Source: Sphingobacteriaceae bacterium DW12
GTDB lineage: Bacteria > Bacteroidota > Bacteroidia > Sphingobacteriales > Sphingobacteriaceae
Assembly: GCA_000783305.1 (NCBI GenBank)
Contig: JROE01000007.1
Coordinates: forward strand, 1-64,000
DNA length: 64,000 nucleotides
Direction of reading: 5' to 3'
The position numbers and the translations under genes were made by a program. The notes below the pieces were generated by a model. That model did no database searches, was not told the DNA's origin, and saw only the letters and a list, made by a program, of their open reading frames with translations. Position 1 is the first letter of the stretch, and every line of letters starts with the position of its first letter. This document shows, piece by piece, positions 18,177 to 27,180 of this stretch.

Positions 18177-21100
18177 ATGAAAAGCTTAAAAACTAGAATA
18201 GTACTAACGCTGTTCTTTTTGGTCGCAGCAGCTAGCGCTTTTGCCCAAAGTGTGGTCAGAGGTACAGTTTCTGACCTTACCGGAGGGTTACCTGGAGTAA
18301 CCGTTAAAATCAAGAGCAGTAATCTAGCACAACAAACCGATAATCAAGGACGATTCACGATCGATGCCTCACCAGGCGATATTTTGGTGTTCTCTATTGT
18401 AGGGTACAATGTTAAGGAGAGCAAGGTCGAAGCTGGTAAGAGTATGAGTGTCTTGCTGGAAAAAACAGACAATCAGCTTTCGGAAGTGGTGGTGACTGGA
18501 TTCGGGGTTCGCCAGAATACGAAAAAGTTATCCTACTCCGTTACAGAAGTAAAAGGAGACGACTTGGTGAAGGCCAATAATGTCAACATTGTGAACGCAT
18601 TGCAGGGAAAAGTCGCCGGGGTTATGATCAATCAAGGTGCTAGTGGACCGGCATCCAGTTCAAGAATCCGAATCAGAGGGAATAGTTCATTGAGCCAGAA
18701 TACGCAGCCTCTTTTGGTAATCGATAATGTACTGGTCGAGCCAGGGACTACTGGGGGCAGTGTCTGGGGAGATGTTGCTGATTTTGGTAATATTATGAAG
18801 AATTTAAACCCTGATGATTATGAGAGCGTAACCGTCTTGAAGGGCTCCGCGGCGTCAGCATTATATGGGTCGAAAGCGCAAAATGGAGTACTCTTGATCA
18901 CGACAAAAAAAGGTAGGTCGGAAAATGGTATAGGAGTAAGCTTTAATCATACCGAATCGTTTGAAACGGCTTACAAAACGCCGATTGAATATCAAAACTT
19001 ATACGGAGGCGGTATTTACCCGACATTCGAGAAGGATGCCAATGGAGTGGATATAATCCCTATTATTGCGAACATCAATCAAGGGGGATATTCCTTTGGG
19101 CCTAAATTTGACGGGCATATGGTTAAGGAGCTAGATGGGCGGATGGTGCCATGGGTTGCAAATGACCCATTGGACCTTTATCAAACGGGAGTATTTAGAA
19201 ATACCAACGTAGCGTTGGATGGAAAAAAAGATGGAGCTACTTTCCGTTTTTCGTACTCCAACCTATACAATAAAAGTATATTGCCGAACAACAAGATCGG
19301 AAGGAATAATTTTGCCTTGAGAACGACATATGATATTTCGAAACGCGTGTCTCTCGATGCGAGTGTGAACTATAGTCTTACCGAAACGGATAATCCTGGC
19401 CGGACGGGTAGCAGAAATAACTTGTCATACGCGTTTAGTTACTACATGCCTCGTCATGTGGATTTACTGTACTATCAGAAGAACTATATCAACCCGGTGA
19501 CGGGAGGACAGCTATCTTCATCAGAAGCCGATCGATATGATCCATATCGCTTAAGCTCCGTATTTTTTCCGTTGTATGAAGATAATAGAACGATGAAGGA
19601 AAACAACCTACTGGCTAACGTGGACTTAAAAGTAGAGATAGCGCCTTGGTTGAATGCATTAGTTAGGACCAATACAAGTTATTACACTTCACGATTTGAA
19701 AGGAAAAATTTAGGTAATGGTGTAAACTTTACTGGAGGCAATTATCAATTGACCCAAGAAAACTATTCGACCTATCGTGTGCAGGGTTTATTGAATGCTA
19801 ACAAACAACTTACTGAAGATCTATATGGGACATTGTCAGTAGGGGGTGAAACGTATAGAAATGTCAGTGGTTTATATAATGACTCTCAAACCAACGGGGG
19901 ATTATTAGCTCCTGGTGTATTTAATATAAATAATTCTGTTAATCCGGCAACTACTGTCGCCAGACCAACCTTTGGTAAACGTACAGATGCGCTTTACGCC
20001 TATGGTGACTTAACATGGAAGGATCAATTGACGTTGAATTTTTCACTAAGAAACGATTGGTCCTCAACACTGTTGGATAAAGAGGGGCAGGGAGAATATA
20101 AATACTTTTACCCCGGTGTAGGATTGGCTTGGACCTTTACGGAGTTACCGTATTTTAAGGATAGACAATCCGTATTTTCGTTCGGAAAACTGCGAGGTTC
20201 TTATGCACAGACTGGACTAGAATTGGAGCCACAGATGTTGAATACAGTCGGTTATTATAAAATAGACGGTACATTTAATAATGCTAATAATGGCAATCAG
20301 TCGGTATTTACATTCGGTGATAATGTGTTAAAAGGAAAAGGTCTTAAGAACCAGTTGACAAAGGAGTTTGAGTTCGGGACAGATCTTAAGTTTTTTAATG
20401 GACGGTTGGGGTTAGATGCGGCTTGGTATAAGAAAAATACTTATAATCAAATCGTACGAATTCCTATGCCAAGTGAAAGTGGGGTGACGCAATTACTCAC
20501 GAATGCCGGTAATATCCAGAATTCTGGTATAGAATTATTATTGACTGCTAACCCTATTCGAAACGATAATTTCTCGTGGAACTCTACTTTTAATTTTACC
20601 CGTAATCGTAATAAAGTAATCGAACTGTCCGAGGGAGTTTCTGCTTACCAATTGGAGACTGCATTTGGTGCTGACGTGGAGGCTGTTGCAATTCCAGGAG
20701 GTGCATATGGTACAATTCGCTCGGGTTATGCGTATGCAACTTATCAAAAAAAGGATGCAAACGGAAATCCTATAGCTGATCCGAGTAATGGACAACGCGT
20801 TATCGGAGCACCTCCAAATGGGACCACTGGGTCTTATCTCTCATATTTGAGAACGCAGGACTATGAGGCAGGCTCCACTAAAGTACTAGGAAATATTATG
20901 GAAAGTTTTTTGCTAAATACCATTCAGGAATTTAGATATAAAGATTTTAACTTGTCTTTCCAAGTGGATGCCAAAGTAGGGGGTATGATGGCTTCTACAA
21001 CGCATCAATATGGCTCGGCAAACGGATCTATTGTTAATTCACTTTTTGGCAGAGATGAGGCCTCAGGGGGAGTGAGCTATGTCGATAATGGCGGGGTTAC

Positions 21101-21545
21101 GCGCAACGATGGTATTATCCCTACAGGTGTACTGGCCGATGGAGTGACGGTATCCAGTGGTGGACAAACTATTGACCTAGGTGGTATGAGCTATGCGGAT
21201 GCTGTAAAAAGTGGTTATCTAAAACCAATTCCGGCATATGCATACTATGAAAATCTAACGCAATGGTCCAGTGGTATCCGTGAAGAGTCTGTTTTTGAAA
21301 ATTCTTGGGTAGCATTACGTGAGGTGTCGGTAGGATATAATTTACCGAAGAGACTGTCGGAGAGTGTGAAAATGAAAAATTTGCGGATGACAGTTACCGG
21401 TCGTAATTTGCTGTATTTCTGGAAAAATGCCAAGGATGGAGTGAATCCCGAATCTATTTTTAGTAATCGTTCAGGTTCATTCTTGGAGTCAGGAGCTTTA
21501 CCATATTCGAGGATGATAGGCTTCACAATTGGAGGGTCATTTTAA
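18177..21545 (+). CDS. SusC/RagA TonB-dependent outer-membrane transporter (PUL 3)
   Basis: The longest SusC of the window (1122 aa). Signal peptide ends ASAFAQ (about 24), then the carboxypeptidase-regulatory-like domain (25-98), the plug with SEVVVTGFGV and VLKGSAASALYGSKAQNG, and the barrel ending RMIGFTIGGSF with terminal Phe. Extra length lies in extracellular-loop-like stretches of the C-terminal third (for example around the GGVSYVDNGGVTRNDG segment). It is followed after 18 bp by its susD and then by a thioredoxin-like protein and a copper monooxygenase, a gene company different from ordinary glycan loci, so its substrate may not be a plain polysaccharide. Confidence 0.96.
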   Translation: MKSLKTRIVLTLFFLVAAASAFAQSVVRGTVSDLTGGLPGVTVKIKSSNLAQQTDNQGRFTIDASPGDILVFSIVGYNVKESKVEAGKSMSVLLEKTDNQLSEVVVTGFGVRQNTKKLSYSVTEVKGDDLVKANNVNIVNALQGKVAGVMINQGASGPASSSRIRIRGNSSLSQNTQPLLVIDNVLVEPGTTGGSVWGDVADFGNIMKNLNPDDYESVTVLKGSAASALYGSKAQNGVLLITTKKGRSENGIGVSFNHTESFETAYKTPIEYQNLYGGGIYPTFEKDANGVDIIPIIANINQGGYSFGPKFDGHMVKELDGRMVPWVANDPLDLYQTGVFRNTNVALDGKKDGATFRFSYSNLYNKSILPNNKIGRNNFALRTTYDISKRVSLDASVNYSLTETDNPGRTGSRNNLSYAFSYYMPRHVDLLYYQKNYINPVTGGQLSSSEADRYDPYRLSSVFFPLYEDNRTMKENNLLANVDLKVEIAPWLNALVRTNTSYYTSRFERKNLGNGVNFTGGNYQLTQENYSTYRVQGLLNANKQLTEDLYGTLSVGGETYRNVSGLYNDSQTNGGLLAPGVFNINNSVNPATTVARPTFGKRTDALYAYGDLTWKDQLTLNFSLRNDWSSTLLDKEGQGEYKYFYPGVGLAWTFTELPYFKDRQSVFSFGKLRGSYAQTGLELEPQMLNTVGYYKIDGTFNNANNGNQSVFTFGDNVLKGKGLKNQLTKEFEFGTDLKFFNGRLGLDAAWYKKNTYNQIVRIPMPSESGVTQLLTNAGNIQNSGIELLLTANPIRNDNFSWNSTFNFTRNRNKVIELSEGVSAYQLETAFGADVEAVAIPGGAYGTIRSGYAYATYQKKDANGNPIADPSNGQRVIGAPPNGTTGSYLSYLRTQDYEAGSTKVLGNIMESFLLNTIQEFRYKDFNLSFQVDAKVGGMMASTTHQYGSANGSIVNSLFGRDEASGGVSYVDNGGVTRNDGIIPTGVLADGVTVSSGGQTIDLGGMSYADAVKSGYLKPIPAYAYYENLTQWSSGIREESVFENSWVALREVSVGYNLPKRLSESVKMKNLRMTVTGRNLLYFWKNAKDGVNPESIFSNRSGSFLESGALPYSRMIGFTIGGSF

Positions 21546-21563
21546 CAATAAGAAATTAAGATC

Positions 21564-23180
21564 ATGAAAAAAATATCGAAAAAATATATCGGGTTTACTT
21601 TATTGGGAGTGGCATTGTCCGTGTCTTCCTGCAAGAAAGCTGATTTTGCGGAAGCAAATCTTAATCCCGAAACTATATACACCGTTACACCAGAGAATCA
21701 ATTCTTAGCGGCATCACGTCAAGTGAATAATGACTTTGAGTATTACTATGATGTATACCGAAAGATGAATTATTGGTTGCAGTACAGTGCGCCAGCCGCA
21801 GGAAACAGTCTTAATTTCAATCTGCCCGGGGGGAATTTCAATTACCGTTACGGCAATCTATACGGGAATGTAGGCCCTAAATTGATAGATGCTATAAAGA
21901 TTATTGAAAAAATGCCCGAAACTGAGCAGGCTGCATATACACAGATTAAAAGTATTGCACAAATTCTGCTGTGTTATTACGCATTCTATACAAGTGATAC
22001 GAATGGAAGCATAGCCTATTCGGAGGCATTCCAGGCAAGGTATGACGGTACGCTTACACCCAAATATGACACACAAGCCGATCTCTTTGCTCGCTTGGAT
22101 GAACAGGTGAAAACTGCCGTAGCAACTTTAGCAGCTAGTGGAGCTGCACAAAAATCATTGGGTGCAAATGATCCATTTTTTAGTGGAGATGCTACTAAAT
22201 GGGCAAAAGCAGGAAATGCATTAAGACTTCGGATAGCTTCTAGATTTATGAAGGTAGATGCTAATAAATTAAAATCGATAGCGACGGATGTGTTAAGTAA
22301 TAGCGCGCAGATGGCATCGGTTGACGATTCTTGGGAATTTAAGGCTGGACCTACTTATGCAGATGCGGGTTCAAACTGGAATCCGGCGAATTTTATCGCC
22401 ACTAAAAATGTGGTTGATTTTATGAAAGCAAAGGCCGATCCACGCATGAAGGTTTATTATATGCCGAATGCAAGTGGAAATTATGTGGGAGGCTTTGCGA
22501 GCCCTGATGCGCCAAGTAAGCCCGAAAATGCAGCTTTGTACGCAGCAGGTCTCACAGGCTTTGCTCAGATTCAACTCCGCTTGTTTACACCAAATGCAGT
22601 GGCGGACGGTGCGGCTGGCACCGGATCTGCTTTCTTCCCAATGATTACGTATTCGGAATATTGTTTTTTAAGAGCTGATTTTGCAGCACGAGGATATACC
22701 ACAGATAATGCAGCGGATTGGTATCAGAAAGGTGTATACGCTTCCATAGACTACTATGATCGTCGAGCAAAAACGCGTGAAAATGGTACCGGCGTAGGTA
22801 TCCCAAATTATGTAGGGGTGACGCAGCCGCAAAAAGATGCGTATTATAATGCGGCGGGTGTAAAATATGATGCTTCAAAAGCTGTAGAGCAAATAGCAAT
22901 ACAAGCGTATTTTGATTTCTATCGTAACCCATTTGAGGCTTGGAGCTGGTGGAAAAGAACGGGATACCCTTCTACGAGCTCTACAATATTTGCTTGGGAG
23001 AAATTAATCGCCCAGGGAGTGGAGCTAGTATTGCCTCGTAGACCATCTCAATCTTATCTTCCTACTTCTAATCTGAACTATGAAAATCAGAAAGCAGCTT
23101 TAGAGGAAATGATGACGTCTGGATACTACGGTACGGGTCCGGGGGATCCATTCGGAAGAGTGTGGTGGGATAAAAACTAA
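21564..23180 (+). CDS. SusD/RagB-like outer-membrane lipoprotein (PUL 3)
   Basis: Ligand-binding lid of the SusC directly upstream. Lipoprotein signal with lipobox SVSSC (Cys at about 23); the C-terminus ends FGRVWWDKN, the same tail as the PUL 1 protein. Length (538 aa) is typical for SusD_2-type lipoproteins. The start is an ATG 18 bp after the susC3 stop. A strong terminator follows at 23206-23245, so the next two genes are at most partly co-transcribed with this pair. Confidence 0.92.
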   Translation: MKKISKKYIGFTLLGVALSVSSCKKADFAEANLNPETIYTVTPENQFLAASRQVNNDFEYYYDVYRKMNYWLQYSAPAAGNSLNFNLPGGNFNYRYGNLYGNVGPKLIDAIKIIEKMPETEQAAYTQIKSIAQILLCYYAFYTSDTNGSIAYSEAFQARYDGTLTPKYDTQADLFARLDEQVKTAVATLAASGAAQKSLGANDPFFSGDATKWAKAGNALRLRIASRFMKVDANKLKSIATDVLSNSAQMASVDDSWEFKAGPTYADAGSNWNPANFIATKNVVDFMKAKADPRMKVYYMPNASGNYVGGFASPDAPSKPENAALYAAGLTGFAQIQLRLFTPNAVADGAAGTGSAFFPMITYSEYCFLRADFAARGYTTDNAADWYQKGVYASIDYYDRRAKTRENGTGVGIPNYVGVTQPQKDAYYNAAGVKYDASKAVEQIAIQAYFDFYRNPFEAWSWWKRTGYPSTSSTIFAWEKLIAQGVELVLPRRPSQSYLPTSNLNYENQKAALEEMMTSGYYGTGPGDPFGRVWWDKN

Positions 23181-23205
23181 TATTGTTTTTGTAGATTAGT
23201 GTTGG

Positions 23206-23245
23206 ATTGCAGTGGTACCACAGATTGGTACTGCTGCAATTTTTT
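23206..23245 (+). terminator. Rho-independent terminator after susD3
   Basis: 14-bp stem (23206-23219 with 23227-23240, two G-U pairs) with a seven-base loop and a following T-run. It separates susCD3 from the thioredoxin/monooxygenase pair, either ending the transcript or allowing partial read-through. Confidence 0.8.
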
Positions 23246-23342
23246 GAATAAGAAGCGGTCGGGCCGAAATAAGTCACTAGAGATATTGGCTCAATCATAT
23301 TATCTTGCTGCTAAGGACTAATGGTATACAACAAATATAACT

Positions 23343-23900
23343 ATGCAGATGAAACCTTTATTTTTATGGATATTGTTACTTCTAGTTGGTGTTGCGTCAG
23401 CCCAAGAGTTAGCATTTGATACAAAGGCTCGAAGCGCTTTTTTTGAATCACATGGGGTTCCGGAAGGGAATAAGCTGGTCATCTTTATGTCTACGGTGTG
23501 TCCGCTCTGTAAAAACTATACGACAATACTGAATGAGTTATCGACTAAATACGGAGAGAAAATAATGTTGAACTACGTCTTTTCGGGAAGGGAATATAAT
23601 CAAAAACTGGTTGACGACTTTTCTAAGCAATATAATTTGGTTGGTTATAAAATTTTGGATACTGCATTTTTCTTAAGCAAGGCATATCAAGTGTCGGTGA
23701 CACCGGAAGTCATCTTGCTTGATGAAAAAAATAAGGCATGTTATCAAGGGGCAATTGACAATTGGTTAGAGGGCTTGGGTAGGAAAAGGGTTGTCGTGAC
23801 TGCACATTATCTAGATGATGCAATTAAACAATTTATCTCCAATAAGCCAATATCAGTACCTAAAACCGAAGCAAAGGGATGTCTATTAAACGATTATTAA
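23343..23900 (+). CDS. Secreted thioredoxin-like redoxin with CPLC motif
   Basis: The protein has a signal peptide (ending VASAQ) and a thioredoxin-like fold: GNKLVIFMSTVCPLCKNY carries the CxxC redox pair at residues 53 and 56, and the cis-proline segment VSVTPEVILLD follows. It probably reduces or exchanges disulfides, or handles metal, in the periplasm. A second ATG two codons downstream is equally good. The stop is two bases before the preferred ATG of the monooxygenase gene, so the two are translationally linked and likely work together, for instance keeping cysteines or copper ready for the oxidase. The partner relation is inference from gene order. Confidence 0.85.
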   Translation: MQMKPLFLWILLLLVGVASAQELAFDTKARSAFFESHGVPEGNKLVIFMSTVCPLCKNYTTILNELSTKYGEKIMLNYVFSGREYNQKLVDDFSKQYNLVGYKILDTAFFLSKAYQVSVTPEVILLDEKNKACYQGAIDNWLEGLGRKRVVVTAHYLDDAIKQFISNKPISVPKTEAKGCLLNDY

Positions 23901-23902
23901 TA

Positions 23903-25198
23903 ATGAGGAGTCGATTGTTTGTTGTTTTTTTCCTTAGCTTGAAAATCGTGATGGCACAAACGTACTATAAGGATGTAGCGCCTATTGTTATACAAAAGTG
24001 CGCGCCATGTCATAGGCCAGGGGAAGCTGCTCCATTCAATCTTTTGGAATATGAAGACGTGGCTAAACGTGCGACTTTTATCAAGAAAGTGGTTCAAGAT
24101 CGTGTAATGCCTCCTTGGAAGGCAGATAATACATATGTACACTTTGCAAATGATCGATCATTGAGTGATGAGGAGATAAACACTATTGCTGCTTGGGTGG
24201 ATAAAAAGATGCCAAAGGGACGTGGAAAAGATGAAGCAGAGTTGTTTAAGCAGACCTCTTATCATCGACTCCCGGATCTTACATTAGTTGCTAAAGATAC
24301 TTTTGTCCAAAAAGGAGATAATAAAGAACGATTTTCGATTTTTAAAATTCCTTTCGAAATCGCTAATGGAGAACCTATCGAAGCCATTGAATTTATAAGT
24401 GATAATAAAAAAGTTGTTCATCATGCAAATTATGAATTCCATGAAGTAATTGATAGTCAAGTTGATATTTTTGGAAAACCCAGCTATATGGACTTAAACC
24501 AACCAGGTGCAGATGGTTTTCGTCGGTTTAAATCGAAGAGTATGGCTTATTACGGTGGATGGGTGCCGGGGGCTGGATTTGAATACTACCCAAGTGGTAT
24601 AGGATGGGAGATACCTAAAAGAGGTGTCTTATTATTGACCGTTCATTATGCCCCTTCTGCTAAAGACGAGACGAGTGTTTCTGGTGTGAATTTGTTCTTT
24701 TCAAAAAAAGCTATCGATAGAAAAGTTAAAGTCATAAGTTTTGGATCTGGCGGAATCGGCGAACGTGAAATTACACCTTATTTTTTTGCAATAAAGCCTA
24801 ATCAGGTTAGTACATATAAGCTAACCTTGAGTAACCCTGGAGAAGATTTCTCGATTATGTCCATCTGGCCACACATGCATTATATTGGAAAAAGCTTCAA
24901 GGCCTTTATCGTCACGTCTGAACAGGATACCATCCCTTTGGTGAATATCCCAAATTGGGATTTTAGATGGCAGGAGTTATATAAGTTTAAAAAATTTGTA
25001 AAGGTGCCAAAAGGTTCGAAAATTCATATGGAATGCGAATATGATAATACGGCTGATAACCCCTTTAATCCATTTCATCCTCCACAGACAATATATTCGT
25101 ACGGAAATATGCAATCTACTCAGGAGATGATGACGATGATGATGATTTTTCTTCCTTACAAAGATGGCGATGAAAAAGCAGATGTATATTCACCATAA
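23903..25198 (+). CDS. Secreted c-type heme / type II copper monooxygenase
   Basis: Two parts are visible after the signal peptide (ending IVMAQ). Residues 25-105 are a small c-type cytochrome with CAPCH (33-37) and a possible Met ligand in RVMPPW. The rest resembles the copper domains of ascorbate-dependent monooxygenases (peptidylglycine hydroxylase and dopamine beta-hydroxylase): HHAN (173-174) and VHY (H248) match the CuH site, PHMHYIGK (H324, H326) and the QEMM Met (409-410) match the CuM site. All six copper ligands therefore appear intact, and the heme could replace ascorbate as electron donor. An in-frame start at 23879 overlaps the upstream gene and is less likely. Substrate unknown. 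Confidence 0.82.
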   Translation: MRSRLFVVFFLSLKIVMAQTYYKDVAPIVIQKCAPCHRPGEAAPFNLLEYEDVAKRATFIKKVVQDRVMPPWKADNTYVHFANDRSLSDEEINTIAAWVDKKMPKGRGKDEAELFKQTSYHRLPDLTLVAKDTFVQKGDNKERFSIFKIPFEIANGEPIEAIEFISDNKKVVHHANYEFHEVIDSQVDIFGKPSYMDLNQPGADGFRRFKSKSMAYYGGWVPGAGFEYYPSGIGWEIPKRGVLLLTVHYAPSAKDETSVSGVNLFFSKKAIDRKVKVISFGSGGIGEREITPYFFAIKPNQVSTYKLTLSNPGEDFSIMSIWPHMHYIGKSFKAFIVTSEQDTIPLVNIPNWDFRWQELYKFKKFVKVPKGSKIHMECEYDNTADNPFNPFHPPQTIYSYGNMQSTQEMMTMMMIFLPYKDGDEKADVYSP

Positions 25199-25369
25199 GC
25201 AACAGCAGCTTTAACTTTTGCGTTTTTTTGCGTTTTTGTTGTCGTAATAGGGTAGGATTTGATTCTTTGGTAAGAATATAGTCTACGCTTTCTATATTTT
25301 TTCTATCTTTAGCCGTATTAACCTTATTTGGGTAAGTAACCTTTTTATGATAGAACTTCGTATCTTACT

Positions 25370-26584
25370 ATGAAACAACGCTATTATTCATTAGATGTTT
25401 TCCGTGGTGCTACAGTAGCACTGATGATCATGGTTAACAACCCCGGCTCGTGGAGCCATATGTTTGCTCCACTGAAGCATGCATCATGGCATGGCTGTAC
25501 GCCTACGGATCTGGTCTTTCCTTTCTTTTTGTTTGCGGTGGGAAATGCTATGTCTTTCGTAATGCCTCGTTTGCAAGAAGCCGGGCCATCGGTATTTTGG
25601 AAGAAAGTATTGAAGCGGACGGTACTGATCTTTGCGATTGGACTTTTTATCAATTGGTGGCCATTCGTTCAGTGGTCAGGAGATATGTTGGCGTTTAAGC
25701 AATGGGCGTATGCTGACGATCCTATGCGAGGGGTGAGGATATTGGGAGTCTTACAGCGGATAGCTCTTGCTTATTGTTTTGCGTCTATTATAGCTTATTA
25801 TTTTAAAGAGCGAGCCATTATCTGGATATCGGCTGCGATTTTGTTCCTGTATTGGGGTATATGTGCGTATTTGGGTGCTCCGGAGGACCCCTACAGTCTG
25901 CAGGGCTGGTTTGGGACAGCTTATGATGTTCAAATCTTAGGAACGGCCCATATTTATAAAGGTGAGGGGGTGCCGTTTGATCCGGAAGGACTCATGAGTA
26001 CGCTTCCAGCGGTGATACAGGTGGTGTTGGGATATTTGGCTGGAACTTACATCAAAAAACAAGGGCAGGTCGATTGGCTTTGGAAGAAGGTTCCGCTATC
26101 GCAGGAGCCTCATTTTAAATTGCTATCTGGACTTTTTGTAACAGGGTTTATACTATTGGTATTGGCTTGGACATGGTCTTTGGGCTTTCCTATCAATAAA
26201 AAGATATGGACGAGTTCGTACGTACTTTATACTACAGGGCTGGGAATGATGACGATTGGAGGTATGATTTGGTATATTGAAGTGCAAGGGGTCAAAAATA
26301 AACTGACCAAGTTCTTTGATGTCTTTGGTAAAAATCCATTGTTCATATTCGTGCTTAGCGGTATCTTACCTCGATTGGTAGGTTTGATAAGGATTCCGAA
26401 TGGCGTGAACGATGGGGGAGAGCCTTTGTATACTAATGCCTTCAGCTGGTTTTACCAACATGTATGCGCAAAGGTTCCAGGGCCACCGGAAGTGGGGTCT
26501 TTTGTCTATTCCTTATGTTTCTTGGCTTTAATGTGGGGAATCTGTTATGTGCTGGATAAACGGAAGATATATATTAAAGTGTAG
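25370..26584 (+). CDS. NagX/HGSNAT-like membrane acyltransferase (DUF5009-type)
   Basis: A polytopic membrane protein of 404 aa with about ten hydrophobic segments. The N-terminal signature YYSLDVFRGATVALMIMVNN and the conserved LKHASWHGCTPTDLVFPFFLF, with its His, are typical of the family of heparan-alpha-glucosaminide N-acetyltransferase and bacterial NagX. Known members move acetyl groups from cytoplasmic acetyl-CoA to amino sugars across the membrane; bacterial versions are often found with N-acetylglucosamine use genes. Here the neighbours (monooxygenase upstream, rpsO downstream) give no support for a particular sugar. The gene has 171 bp of its own upstream DNA. Confidence 0.85.
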   Translation: MKQRYYSLDVFRGATVALMIMVNNPGSWSHMFAPLKHASWHGCTPTDLVFPFFLFAVGNAMSFVMPRLQEAGPSVFWKKVLKRTVLIFAIGLFINWWPFVQWSGDMLAFKQWAYADDPMRGVRILGVLQRIALAYCFASIIAYYFKERAIIWISAAILFLYWGICAYLGAPEDPYSLQGWFGTAYDVQILGTAHIYKGEGVPFDPEGLMSTLPAVIQVVLGYLAGTYIKKQGQVDWLWKKVPLSQEPHFKLLSGLFVTGFILLVLAWTWSLGFPINKKIWTSSYVLYTTGLGMMTIGGMIWYIEVQGVKNKLTKFFDVFGKNPLFIFVLSGILPRLVGLIRIPNGVNDGGEPLYTNAFSWFYQHVCAKVPGPPEVGSFVYSLCFLALMWGICYVLDKRKIYIKV

Positions 26585-26666
26585 TTTGGGTCTCAGACGG
26601 TTTGAGGTGGCTTTGCAGGCTATGTATTAAATAAATATATCCGTTTTATTTTTTAATTTTAATCCG

Positions 26667-26674
26667 TACCTTTG
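26667..26674 (+). promoter_or_regulatory. -7 box of the rpsO promoter
   Basis: tacctttg matches TANNTTTG. The predicted start of transcription is about 40 bp before the rpsO ATG. No exact TTG at -33, but the region is T-rich. Confidence 0.65.
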
Positions 26675-26720
26675 TGCGCAGTTAACAAAAATTTATTAAC
26701 ACTTTAATATTATTCAAGAG

Positions 26721-26999
26721 ATGTATTTAAGTAAAGAGTACAAAGCGGATATTTTCGCAGAATTTGCTGGCGCAGCAACTAACACAGGATCTGCGGAAGG
26801 TCAAGTGGCTTTATTCACAAAGAGAATTGCTCACTTAACAGGGCATTTGAAAAAAAACAGAAAAGACTTTGCAACGCAACGTTCACTACAGATGTTAGTT
26901 GGTAAACGTCGTTCTTTGTTGGCTTATCTGCACAAAAAGGATATTGAAAGATACCGTGCTATCATCAAAGGCTTAGGCTTACGTGATATCATCAAATAG
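26721..26999 (+). CDS. rpsO: Ribosomal protein S15
   Basis: Small-subunit protein that binds the central domain of 16S rRNA early in assembly. The 92 residues cover the whole family, with TNTGSAEGQVALFTKRIAHLTGHLK and the C-terminal GKRRSLLAYLHKKD...RYRAIIKGLGLR in the standard places. It is followed by pnp, the order conserved in many bacteria, but here a strong terminator and a new promoter lie between them. Confidence 0.98.
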   Translation: MYLSKEYKADIFAEFAGAATNTGSAEGQVALFTKRIAHLTGHLKKNRKDFATQRSLQMLVGKRRSLLAYLHKKDIERYRAIIKGLGLRDIIK

Positions 27000-27021
27000 A
27001 CTTTTGATAAAAATTTTTTAG

Positions 27022-27056
27022 AAACCATCCCGATTTCGGGATGGTTTTTTTGTTTT
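27022..27056 (+). terminator. Rho-independent terminator after rpsO
   Basis: 12-bp perfect stem (27022-27033 with 27036-27047; loop in practice four bases) followed by tttttgtttt. A classical terminator. Confidence 0.92.
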
Positions 27057-27071
27057 CATGACTATTGGTGA

Positions 27072-27106
27072 TTGTATGGAATCATGAAAGTTTTATCTTA
27101 CCTTTG
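27072..27106 (+). promoter_or_regulatory. pnp promoter
   Basis: -7 box tacctttg (27099-27106) with a TTG at 27072-27074, 24 bp upstream. It lies between the rpsO terminator and pnp, giving pnp independent transcription with a leader of about 70 nt. Confidence 0.65.
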
Positions 27107-27180
27107 TGGGGAATTTAAAAAAGTTTTAATAGATTAATGCGCTGCCAAAACGATGAAAAGCGTATTACAACGAACACACA

